Of a stretch of DNA of 40,272 nucleotides, positions 1-7,497 are shown piece after piece. Position numbers and translations under genes: made by a program. The stretch comes from an uncultured Duncaniella sp. (GTDB lineage: Bacteria > Bacteroidota > Bacteroidia > Bacteroidales > Muribaculaceae): assembly GCA_910588795.1 (NCBI GenBank), contig CAJURI010000020.1:1-40272 (forward strand). The letters are read 5' to 3'. The number at the start of each line of letters is the position of its first letter. Position 1 is the first letter of the stretch. A model generated the notes under the pieces. That model searched no databases and was not told where the DNA came from. It saw only the letters and a program-made list of their open reading frames with translations.

Positions 1-18
1 TGCACCATTACTCCCGGA

Positions 19-141
19 CTAAATCAATTTTGGGTGACCCATTGTCAAAGTCAGGGCCGGGGCGGACCACTGAAAATCAGCGGCTCCTATACAGGATATT
101 CCGGCCAGAAAAACCAAGATCGAGGCGATATATCTTTTCAT
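19..141 (-). pseudogene. Truncated signal-peptide ORF at the end of the PUL
   Basis: A 40-residue reading frame starts 20 bases after the GH127 stop codon, in the same direction. Its first 20 residues form a good signal peptide: MKRY, a hydrophobic stretch, then CIGAA. The mature part begins ADFQWSAP, which recalls the N-termini of secreted PUL esterases and hydrolases. The frame then stops at bases 19-21. The other two minus-strand frames also close before the window edge, so no single simple frameshift keeps a long protein open within the visible bases. It is probably the 5' remnant of a further PUL enzyme gene that was disrupted, perhaps by an insertion whose junction lies near bases 1-60. 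Alternatives are a genuine short secreted peptide or an assembly error. A plus-strand frame is open from base 1 to about 183, but it has no visible start. Confidence 0.4.
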
Positions 142-161
142 GATGCAATCACGTTAGTGCA

Positions 162-2084
162 TTATTTTTTCATATTCCAGTAAACCACATAGCGGTGTCG
201 GTGCGCGTCGTAGAGCGGTAAGATATCCCGTCCGTCAGGTGTCTTGAAATTCAGCCCCCTCCCCACTCTTGTTATATGGGCCGACGGATTCTCGGGATCG
301 ATCTTCAAAGTGAAATCAAGCCCTTCCGGTATATGATAATCGTAGGTGTAGTAATCATTGCGCACGGTTGGATCAGAGAAAGGCGCGTGACCTGGCATCC
401 CCTCCGTGCCCATATCGCCTGCAAGGACTATCGGTCCATAGAGTAGTGCGGCACGCGAGGGATCGTCGGGAGTTGCCTCAGTGCGCATGCTCATCGGATA
501 AGTCACCTCTACGCGATCACCCTTTTTCCATTTTCTTTCGATGCCGATGTATGACGACGGCTTACCTTTGACCGAAACTTTGCGGCCGTTGACTTTCACG
601 GTTGGTTTGCCGCTCCATTCGGGATAGCGGAGCGAGAGCCTCATGGCCTCGGAAGGAGCTTCCTCGACAGTCAGCACTGTGGTCTCTTCCTCGGGAAAAC
701 GTGTCGACTGGCTCAGGACAAGCCCCTTTTCTTTCCACGTCAGACGCGAGGGGATGAACAGGTTGACAAACAGTTCATTGTCACCGTGATAATAGATGGC
801 TTCGGCATATTTGGCATGGCTTTCAAATCCGCTTCCCACGCAGCACCAGAATGACTGTTCCGGAGTGGAATAGACCTTGTAGGCACCGCTCAGGAGTGGG
901 AGGAAATAGCATACCATGCCCGACTCGGGATCCTGTTGGGCAAGAATATGGTTGTATAGTGCGCGCTCATAGTAATCGGCCACACGTGCAGAGGCATCGT
1001 AACAGAACAGATGGCGTGAAAGTTTGAGCATATTGTATGTGCAACAGGTCTCGCCGGTGTATCCGTTAATGAATTCCGAGAACTTTGCCGGATCGAAATA
1101 GTGTTCCTTCTGCGAGCTTGAGCCGGTCACGAACGAATGCTTGTCAATCATCTCGTTCCAGAAATTTTCAGCGATCCCATGGCTTACATCGTCACAGTTC
1201 AGCTCATAGTTGCGTGCCTCTCCGATCACTTTGGGGATGAAAGTGTTGGTGTGTTTTGTCCCCATGTCGAAATTGCCCTCGCGCAAGGGGTCAATGACAT
1301 CGTTGTGGTAAAAGTAGGTGGCAAGTTCCTGGAATCGTTTGTCGCCGGTGACGGCATAGAGATTATAGAAAGCTTCGTTGATGCCACCGAACTCGTTGCG
1401 CAGCATCAGTCTGCGTGTTTCCTCGGGCTGATGTATCAGCTTCTTGTATGCCCAGTCGCCCATTTTTGTGACGACTTCGAGAGCCTTGGCGTTGTCGGAG
1501 TAAAGATACTGGTCTATGAGTCCGGAGAACAGTTTGTGTAGTGTGTACCACGGTGCCCACACGCTTTTTCCGCGCAGATTGCGGTTGATAAGTTCTTCGG
1601 GATATGCGCTGAGATATCCTGAAGGTCCGAGCGCGGCCTGGACTTCAGCCAGGGCGTCGACAATACTGTCACCTTTGAGCTTGAATATCTCTGCGCCTGT
1701 CGCGGCATACATAAGCCCGTAGGCCGACAGGAGATGCCCGGTGGTGTGGCCGCGCAGATCACAGTCGAGCGATTCCCAGCCTCCATACTTTCTGATGCTC
1801 TCATAACCGCCCTCGACTCCGGCGTACACTCCGGCGTTGTTGCGGAAACTGTGGACAAGTCTGTTAACATCAATCGATGTCATCCACACGGAATCACGCA
1901 TGAGGTTGTCATGAACGCGTCCCGGCAGTAGCCTGACGTCTTTAAGGTCAAAGCTCAGAGCCTCGCACGGCACTTCGTCCCTGACTTTCATTTTTCCGTT
2001 GTGCTGTCCTGGGTAAATGGATTGTGCTGACACCGTGGCTACCAGCGCAGTCGACAATAAAAGGGTTGTTATAAGGTTTTTCAT
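162..2084 (-). CDS. GH127/GH146 family beta-L-arabinofuranosidase (DUF1680)
   Basis: This is a 640-residue secreted glycoside hydrolase expected to release beta-L-arabinofuranose from plant glycans in the periplasm or at the cell surface. A signal peptide covers residues 1-20 (MKNLITTLL... VSA|Q). The (alpha/alpha)6 catalytic domain carries RNEFGGINEAFYNLY near 229-243. The zinc/cysteine centre known from the bifidobacterial enzyme HypBA1 is present: E345-x-C347 in GETCCTYNMLKL, and the C414-C415 pair in FWCCVGSG. In HypBA1 the equivalents are Glu338, Cys340, Cys417 and Cys418, with a cysteine acting as nucleophile. The length is normal for the family. The gene lies 93 bases after the heparinase-like gene, behind a perfect 13-bp hairpin. 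GH127 and GH146 cannot be separated with certainty by eye. Family assignment is strong; the exact linkage is not known. Confidence 0.92.
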   Translation of the reverse strand: MKNLITTLLLSTALVATVSAQSIYPGQHNGKMKVRDEVPCEALSFDLKDVRLLPGRVHDNLMRDSVWMTSIDVNRLVHSFRNNAGVYAGVEGGYESIRKYGGWESLDCDLRGHTTGHLLSAYGLMYAATGAEIFKLKGDSIVDALAEVQAALGPSGYLSAYPEELINRNLRGKSVWAPWYTLHKLFSGLIDQYLYSDNAKALEVVTKMGDWAYKKLIHQPEETRRLMLRNEFGGINEAFYNLYAVTGDKRFQELATYFYHNDVIDPLREGNFDMGTKHTNTFIPKVIGEARNYELNCDDVSHGIAENFWNEMIDKHSFVTGSSSQKEHYFDPAKFSEFINGYTGETCCTYNMLKLSRHLFCYDASARVADYYERALYNHILAQQDPESGMVCYFLPLLSGAYKVYSTPEQSFWCCVGSGFESHAKYAEAIYYHGDNELFVNLFIPSRLTWKEKGLVLSQSTRFPEEETTVLTVEEAPSEAMRLSLRYPEWSGKPTVKVNGRKVSVKGKPSSYIGIERKWKKGDRVEVTYPMSMRTEATPDDPSRAALLYGPIVLAGDMGTEGMPGHAPFSDPTVRNDYYTYDYHIPEGLDFTLKIDPENPSAHITRVGRGLNFKTPDGRDILPLYDAHRHRYVVYWNMKK

Positions 2085-2096
2085 AAGTCAGTTAAC

Positions 2097-2131
2097 TTTT
2101 ATGGAGCCGCCGTTAAGCCGGCTCCATAAAA
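2097..2131 (-). other. Intergenic hairpin before the GH127 gene
   Basis: A perfect 13-bp inverted repeat (arms 2097-2109 and 2119-2131, loop 9 bases) lies between the heparinase-like stop and the GH127 start. On the transcribed minus strand it is not followed by a T-run (next bases GTTAAC), so it does not look like an intrinsic terminator. It may be an mRNA processing or stabilising structure that adjusts expression of the last gene or genes. Confidence 0.55.
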
Positions 2132-2177
2132 TATTACGTAAGTTGCGTCTCAAACACTCAATGATGAATGGAGCGGA

Positions 2178-4454
2178 TCACTTGTTGTCGCGGTATTTCA
2201 CTCTGATGAGCCGGCCCTCACTGCTAAACGGGCGTTTGACTCCGTTCACGTTCAGTTCTGTGGGAGCTGCCCTGAATGCAAAGTTGACACGGGGCTGGCC
2301 ACATACCTGAAGATCAAGTTTCCTGTCCTTAGGACGGGCTGTCAGGTTGAGTTTCGACAGAGATGCGAAATATACATCGGAACCTTTGCGAAGAGAACTG
2401 CCGTGACCGATAAAGATCTCATCGGGATTAAAGGGATCGCCTCCTTCAGCATAGCTGACGGCAAACATATAGGCGTCTGTTGTCCAGCCGTCGGCCTCGA
2501 TCCATGAATTCATGTGCATCAGACGCCCGTCGGCGAGCTGATTGATATAGAGATCGGTGACCTTACCGTTGTTTCTGATGCGCAGACCTATCCAGTCCTT
2601 CCCTTCGCGACGTTCCATGACGGGAAGCTCCTTCTGGTTCACGCTGTCTTTCAGGATTATGGCTGTCACACCCTTGACCTGATCGGTCGTGGCCGGAAGG
2701 TGGAATGACCAGTAAGTCTCAGTGCCTTTCAGATCCTCGGTGGGGCCTTCATGTGTCTCCCAATAGAGATCTTCGGGATAGTCATGCACGAAATTGCTGT
2801 AGGCGAGCGGACGCGGATAGAGCGGGCGAATGAGTGCCGACGAGTTGCCGTTGGTGATCTCAAGGTCGTAGCCGCGTTTCACGGCCTCGCCGCCGGGATG
2901 CCACAGCCACTCGAATTTGCCGGGCTGATGGCTGTGGAGGTCGTCGATCACATAGATGACGTTGTCAATCCAAAGGAAATGACGGAAGTTGCGGTCAAGG
3001 AGATGGCTCATGGGGCCGGTGCCGTCGGCAAGCACATATTTTATGTTGCCTCCATCGAGCAGGTTGCTCATGCTGCCCGGGAGCATCGAACCGTGATACT
3101 GCTGATATGTGGGCTGCCCCTGTCCGTTGAAGCGCACCACATTGTGGGCTTCGCTCTGAAAGAAGTATTTGCGGTACTCGGGCTTGCCGTAGCTGCAGTT
3201 GCCGGCATCTTTTATTATGTCCACACCTTTGTGGAAGAGAATGAGTGAATTTGCATCGGCGTGAGAGTGGTTCCATGTCATACCTGACTTTACGGCGAGC
3301 ATGGTGGCGTCCTTGTCCCATGAATCGCGCATCGTCGCCCAGCCGAAATCTTTCCAAAGCCGGCTTGTGGGAAGCGGAGGTGTGGATGGTGCATTCCTCA
3401 GGTCGGGGGTGTAGAGCAGCCCCATGGGGAACCGGTACGGCAACCCTTCGCGGAATTGCTGCTGATCTATCTGAGAGCCATACCATAATGTTTCGGGATT
3501 ATTCGCGCCCATGGCATAGGCCGGGTATATGGCGCGCTCGCCGGTGACGTTTTTATGGCTGTCGCCGAAGTTGATGCTGTAGAGCATCCCTGTGCGCGGA
3601 TATGACACATGGCAGAAAAACGATGCGAGACGGTCCATCTCCGGGATCTCCTCGAGTTTTGCGCCCGGATGGGTGTTGAGCCATGCGAGGCGCAGGAACA
3701 TGGCCTCGCTCACGCCGAAGGAAGCGTAGTTGATGCTCTCATACATGCCGCCGTCGCGGTCGAAGGTCTTGGGCTTGTGCTGAATCACATCGCCGGCGAA
3801 GTCAAACCATTCGGGGATCGACTCTACAGCTTTCTCTACCTGTGCCTCCATGCCCGGAAGCTCGTTGCTGAGTGAAAGCCCGAGTATCGCGCCCATGCTC
3901 ACGCATGCGGTCCACCAGTTGTGGCCCATGGAGTTGAGCGAATGTATGCGGGTGGGTTCGTTCAGCCAGTCGCCGAGCAGAGGCTCGACCATAAGACGAT
4001 ATGAGGCATCGGCTATTTCCTTGCGCTCCGCAGGGGTAAGGTAATCATATATAGCATCATAACCCATAGCTACTTGAAAAGCTTTATGCGCCATTTGAAG
4101 CTCACTTCTCCAAGCCGGCTTACGGGCAAGCATCTCACGATCGCCATATCCCTTTGACTTGGATAAGCCAAGCAGCACTTCACGGACTTTAGCGGCATAT
4201 TTCTTATCGCCTGTCATAATAAATGCCAAGGCGGGATATTCAAGCATTCTCACATCATTTTTGCCAAGCTGCCGGTCAGCTTCGGCGACTATTGATTCCC
4301 AACCATGGGCAATCACGCTGTCACTTTTGGCCGCCTTTCGTGCAGATTCGACACGCTCAGGGGTGAAAAGAAGGCTCGGATGTTTGATTTTAGCCTCTGA
4401 ACTTATGATTCCGGCAATGGCCGCCAACAGGATCAGTACGGTCTTTCGTATCAT
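2178..4454 (-). CDS. Heparinase II/III-family polysaccharide lyase-like protein
   Basis: This is a 758-residue secreted protein with a signal peptide (MIRKTVLILLAAIAG). Its layout is that of two-domain lyases: an N-terminal (alpha/alpha)n toroid (about 25-370) followed by a beta-sandwich heparinase II/III-like domain (about 375-755). Visible family motifs are MGHNWW (176-181), GGMYESINYASF (235-246, with the tyrosines typical of these active sites), NHSHADANSL (395-404, His396 and His398) and QSEAHNVV (433-440). Relatives cleave uronic-acid-containing glycans by beta-elimination (heparin, alginate, chondroitin or exopolysaccharide). I cannot assign a PL family. The gene starts 12 bases after the GH28-like stop, so the two are almost certainly co-transcribed. 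The substrate is inferred only from context: an acidic glycan also bearing arabinose. Confidence 0.85.
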   Translation of the reverse strand: MIRKTVLILLAAIAGIISSEAKIKHPSLLFTPERVESARKAAKSDSVIAHGWESIVAEADRQLGKNDVRMLEYPALAFIMTGDKKYAAKVREVLLGLSKSKGYGDREMLARKPAWRSELQMAHKAFQVAMGYDAIYDYLTPAERKEIADASYRLMVEPLLGDWLNEPTRIHSLNSMGHNWWTACVSMGAILGLSLSNELPGMEAQVEKAVESIPEWFDFAGDVIQHKPKTFDRDGGMYESINYASFGVSEAMFLRLAWLNTHPGAKLEEIPEMDRLASFFCHVSYPRTGMLYSINFGDSHKNVTGERAIYPAYAMGANNPETLWYGSQIDQQQFREGLPYRFPMGLLYTPDLRNAPSTPPLPTSRLWKDFGWATMRDSWDKDATMLAVKSGMTWNHSHADANSLILFHKGVDIIKDAGNCSYGKPEYRKYFFQSEAHNVVRFNGQGQPTYQQYHGSMLPGSMSNLLDGGNIKYVLADGTGPMSHLLDRNFRHFLWIDNVIYVIDDLHSHQPGKFEWLWHPGGEAVKRGYDLEITNGNSSALIRPLYPRPLAYSNFVHDYPEDLYWETHEGPTEDLKGTETYWSFHLPATTDQVKGVTAIILKDSVNQKELPVMERREGKDWIGLRIRNNGKVTDLYINQLADGRLMHMNSWIEADGWTTDAYMFAVSYAEGGDPFNPDEIFIGHGSSLRKGSDVYFASLSKLNLTARPKDRKLDLQVCGQPRVNFAFRAAPTELNVNGVKRPFSSEGRLIRVKYRDNK

Positions 4455-4466
4455 TTTTATATTCTG

Positions 4467-5921
4467 TTATTTGAAAGTTACATTGTTGACATGTTCACCT
4501 ATGAAGATTCGTGCCATGTCGCCGGTCTTGTACCATTTGGGCTTGCCGGGCATGTCATCGGAGATCCTTACACCGTTGATAACGAGATTGTCGAACGTGA
4601 TATTGCTTACCTTGCGATCCTCGTTGTAGCCGGCGATGATCGACATCTCCTCGCCGGTGCCATTGTATGTTATATCCTTGAAGAGGACATTGTCGACACA
4701 TGTGCCGGGGGCGGCGCAGTATTTCTTGTTGAAGAATATGCGTATGTTGAACAGCTGCCCCTGGCGGAAATCCTCGACACGTATGTTGTCGAAGGTTATG
4801 TCGCGCACCACATTGTTGTCGCCGCAGCTTATGCCGAAGCATCCCTGATAGTCGATCTGCTTTTCGGCATGGTCGAGTATGTCGATGTTGCGGTAGGTTA
4901 TGTCGCATATGGTGTCGGCCGGAGCGTCGGGCCCTATCTCTTTCGCGCTTCCGTGAAGTCCTATCATTATGGGGTGGGCCACGTCGGCCCACAGGGTGGA
5001 ATTTTCCATTGTGATGTTGCGGCATCCCCCCTTGAATCCTTTGCGTGTGGCGTAGACGGTGGAGCAGTCATCGCTGTTGCGGCAGAACACCCCGTCATAG
5101 CTGACGTTGTTGCTTGCAAATACGTTCATGCCGTCGCCCCAGCCGTAGGAGCTTATGGATTTCACATTGGCGATGCGCACTGAGTCACTCTCCCCGACAG
5201 GGATCTGCGTTACGATTACGCCTTCAGCCTCGATATTTTTAGAACGCTTGATATAGATTCCCTCGCCGCGGCCCTTGGGGTGGATTTCGCCACGGCCGAA
5301 AAAGCGTACATTGCTCACGCTGTCGGTAACGAGCTGGCCAACGACCCGCGCTCCGCCGTCGACATAGACGGTGGTGTTTGACGGGATGTTCATATATCCT
5401 CCGGGTATTTCATGGAGGCCGGGGGCGAAGTATATCAGATCCTTATGTTTTTTCAGATTACGAAGCACCTTGTCCGACGGACGGTTGCGGTCGATCGGAT
5501 TGGCGAAAAGGTGCAGATTGTGGAATATGTCGCCGTTGACCTCCACCGAGAGATTGCGGGAGGAGGAGAGTGAGAAGGTCAGAGTGTCTCCGCTGACCGC
5601 CGGAGTGATATCATAGGAGAGAGGCCGCACGCGCGCTTCCCTGACGGGCTCGCGGCGGGATATTATACGCACGTCCACATCGCCGCTGAAGTCGAAATAG
5701 GCCATGGATGCTGTCTCGACATTGTGTTTTGCCCCTCTCACCTCGTCGACTTTGACGGGATACACGACCACGGGACTCCACTTGCCGTCACCGCTTTGGC
5801 TGACTTCGACGGTGAAATCGTCGGAGGTCTCAACCCCCTGTCCGGCCGGGTAGGTCACAAGTTCGGCCCTCAGGGAGGGGACGGTTACTGACAATAACAG
5901 CAGAAATAAGACGCGTTGCAT
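4467..5921 (-). CDS. GH28-like right-handed beta-helix glycosidase, secreted
   Basis: I place the start at 5921, giving 484 residues. That methionine begins a clean signal peptide (MQRVLFLLLLSVTVPSLRA); the 25 codons upstream look non-coding and run into a hairpin. An N-terminal beta-rich part (20-150) precedes a parallel beta-helix (about 160-480) with repeating strands such as ITMENSTLW, ITYRNIDI, ITFDNIRV and ITFDNLVI. Polygalacturonase-like acidic motifs are visible: GDG at 262-264, SDD at 283-285 and HG near 323-324. Classical GH28 enzymes use N-x-D, D-D, G-H-G and R-x-K; the last motif is not obvious here, so this may be a divergent GH28 or a related helix glycosidase. Six or more cysteines (C280, C286, C300, C339, C361, C366) could form disulfides. 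It sits second in the enzyme block and may have its own promoter (5998-6005). Confidence 0.75.
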   Translation of the reverse strand: MQRVLFLLLLSVTVPSLRAELVTYPAGQGVETSDDFTVEVSQSGDGKWSPVVVYPVKVDEVRGAKHNVETASMAYFDFSGDVDVRIISRREPVREARVRPLSYDITPAVSGDTLTFSLSSSRNLSVEVNGDIFHNLHLFANPIDRNRPSDKVLRNLKKHKDLIYFAPGLHEIPGGYMNIPSNTTVYVDGGARVVGQLVTDSVSNVRFFGRGEIHPKGRGEGIYIKRSKNIEAEGVIVTQIPVGESDSVRIANVKSISSYGWGDGMNVFASNNVSYDGVFCRNSDDCSTVYATRKGFKGGCRNITMENSTLWADVAHPIMIGLHGSAKEIGPDAPADTICDITYRNIDILDHAEKQIDYQGCFGISCGDNNVVRDITFDNIRVEDFRQGQLFNIRIFFNKKYCAAPGTCVDNVLFKDITYNGTGEEMSIIAGYNEDRKVSNITFDNLVINGVRISDDMPGKPKWYKTGDMARIFIGEHVNNVTFK

Positions 5922-5957
5922 GATAATGACGTGGTGAATTACTGAAGAATTATAAAA

Positions 5958-6000
5958 TTGCGTGGCGGAACCGTTGTTGAAGCCGGCTTCCGCCACGCAA
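5958..6000 (-). terminator. Intra-PUL rho-independent-type hairpin
   Basis: A perfect 13-bp inverted repeat (arms 5958-5970 and 5988-6000) with a 17-base loop lies between the alginate-lyase-like stop at 6076 and the GH28-like start at 5921. On the minus strand it is followed at once by TTTTATAATT, the form of an intrinsic terminator. It would cut or reduce transcription of the last three enzyme genes relative to susC/susD and the first lyase. Confidence 0.7.
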
Positions 6001-6005
6001 AGTTA
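5998..6005 (-). promoter_or_regulatory. Possible internal promoter, -7 element TAACTTTG
   Basis: The minus strand reads TAACTTTG here, an exact match to the Bacteroidetes -7 consensus TAnnTTTG, directly overlapping the outer arm of the hairpin. The -33 position (about 20 bases upstream) reads TTA rather than TTG, so the match is partial. If active, it would start a second transcript for the GH28-like, heparinase-like and GH127 genes just inside the hairpin. Confidence 0.4.
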
Positions 6006-6075
6006 GAGGTTTTTAAATAACCGTTTAATTATAATACGGATGAGTTGAGTTCTTTACTCAATCAATTCCGGAGTG

Positions 6076-7464
6076 TCATTGGCGGTACATCATGAGGGTC
6101 CCCCAGCCGAGCTGGTCGAAGGCTCCTGATGTGGTCCCGTAGCGTGATGTCCCGTCAGGTCCACCTTCAGGGCGCATCTTGTCAGCGGCCATTTTTGCGT
6201 ACTTGTATCCGCTTGACAGTCCCTTGACTTTTGCGTAATGGTTGAGTATTATCTCCCATCCTGTGCGCAGATTGCCTCGGGCGTTGTCTTCGGCCATGGC
6301 GGTGTGATGCTGACCGTGATTTTTGTCGCGGCATGAGCAGTCCTCGCAGTAGGAGTATTCCTTGAACGGGACACGGTCAGCATTTATCAGCCATAGACCT
6401 TGGGCGTTGGCCTGGTCAGATCCCTGGCGGAGGTTGCACAGGGCAACGTATTCAGCCATTTTCAGGATTGCGTTGTCATTGGCGGCGAAGAAGTCGAGCT
6501 GAGGCACCTCAGGGTTGCTCTGTGATAGAGTGTAGGCTATCTGGCAGAGGTTGGCGGTCACGGCGGCCGACATCTGTGCGTGTCCCTGGTCGCGTCCGCT
6601 TTCCTGGTTCTGACCCAGGGTTTCGCCCGAGCCGAGGGGATCTGTGTGGAATGCCTGGATTAGGTTCTCGATACATCCGTTACCGTTGCCGCTGTAGAAG
6701 TAGTTGACAACATAGTTGACCATGTCGTCATCCTCGGTGAGGATGCCTATCGACAGGTAGGAGCACATGTTCACAAGATCCCAGTTTGACCAGTAGTGGT
6801 CGTCGCAGGTCCCGGCGTGGGTAGTCATGAAAGTGTAGTTCTTGGAGGCGAACACATTCTTCATCCATGTCTTGAAGGCGTCGAATTCGGATGTTGTCCA
6901 GCCTGAGTAGTCACGCAGGATCTCTCCGGCATTGGCGAATGTGTAGCCTTGCGCGCCTGCCGCAAGCACCTGGTTCTGGTCATTGGATGTTATGCCTTTG
7001 CATACGCGCACCCAGTCGTTCAGCACCTTCACGGCAGTGGCGGCATATCCGTCGTCGCCGGTAAGTTTCCAGAGAAGTGCCATCTGATATGCGGCGGCAG
7101 CATCGCGCATGGCGACTGCATAGTTCTCCTTGTTGTCGGGTGTGATGCCGGTGGCGTCGCCGCGTACTATCCATTCGAGAGGGGAGGCTGTGTAGCTCTT
7201 TGCGGTGTATGCGCTGTTCTTGAGAGTCTGCAGCTCGGCTGTGACTTCAGCCGGGGCTGTCCCGTTGTCGAGAGCGGTCTTTACGCGGGTGAAGTCGGCC
7301 TGGCTCCACATGGCGCAGGGATGGGGATAAGAGTAGACAGCCTCTACAGTAGTGGACTTGTCAGGCAAAGTCAGATCTACCACTCCGTACTTGTTCTCCT
7401 GGCATGCTGTGCCGATGAGCCAGCATGCGGAGATGAGAGCCGGTGCTATTATGTTGAATTTCAT
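6076..7464 (-). CDS. Alginate-lyase-fold polysaccharide lyase, exported
   Basis: This is a 462-residue exported protein. The hydrophobic N-terminus ends IGTAC, which may be a weak lipobox at Cys21. The remainder is an (alpha/alpha)-toroid of the alginate lyase superfamily (Pfam alginate_lyase type). Key motifs are YWSNWDLVNM (224-233, Asn227), ESGRDQGHAQMS (288-299, with Arg291 and His295 as likely active-site residues) and a later NHGQHHTAMAEDN segment. The SGRDQGH motif resembles families such as PL38 that act on glucuronan or alginate-like chains, but the family call is from memory. It follows the Ig-like lipoprotein gene by 33 bases and is the first enzyme after susC/susD, so it could be the surface or first periplasmic depolymerase. 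Two hairpins follow its stop. Confidence 0.78.
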   Translation of the reverse strand: MKFNIIAPALISACWLIGTACQENKYGVVDLTLPDKSTTVEAVYSYPHPCAMWSQADFTRVKTALDNGTAPAEVTAELQTLKNSAYTAKSYTASPLEWIVRGDATGITPDNKENYAVAMRDAAAAYQMALLWKLTGDDGYAATAVKVLNDWVRVCKGITSNDQNQVLAAGAQGYTFANAGEILRDYSGWTTSEFDAFKTWMKNVFASKNYTFMTTHAGTCDDHYWSNWDLVNMCSYLSIGILTEDDDMVNYVVNYFYSGNGNGCIENLIQAFHTDPLGSGETLGQNQESGRDQGHAQMSAAVTANLCQIAYTLSQSNPEVPQLDFFAANDNAILKMAEYVALCNLRQGSDQANAQGLWLINADRVPFKEYSYCEDCSCRDKNHGQHHTAMAEDNARGNLRTGWEIILNHYAKVKGLSSGYKYAKMAADKMRPEGGPDGTSRYGTTSGAFDQLGWGTLMMYRQ

Positions 7465-7497
7465 TTTGAATATTCGGTATTGGAGATTAGACGGGAA

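Noticed and set aside
2751..3248. A 165-codon plus-strand frame opposite the heparinase-like gene
   Set aside because: Antisense to the conserved heparinase II/III domain; no independent support.
4491..5183. A 230-codon plus-strand frame opposite the GH28-like gene
   Set aside because: It is the antisense of beta-helix repeats, rich in V, A and G with no domain; the minus-strand gene is convincing.
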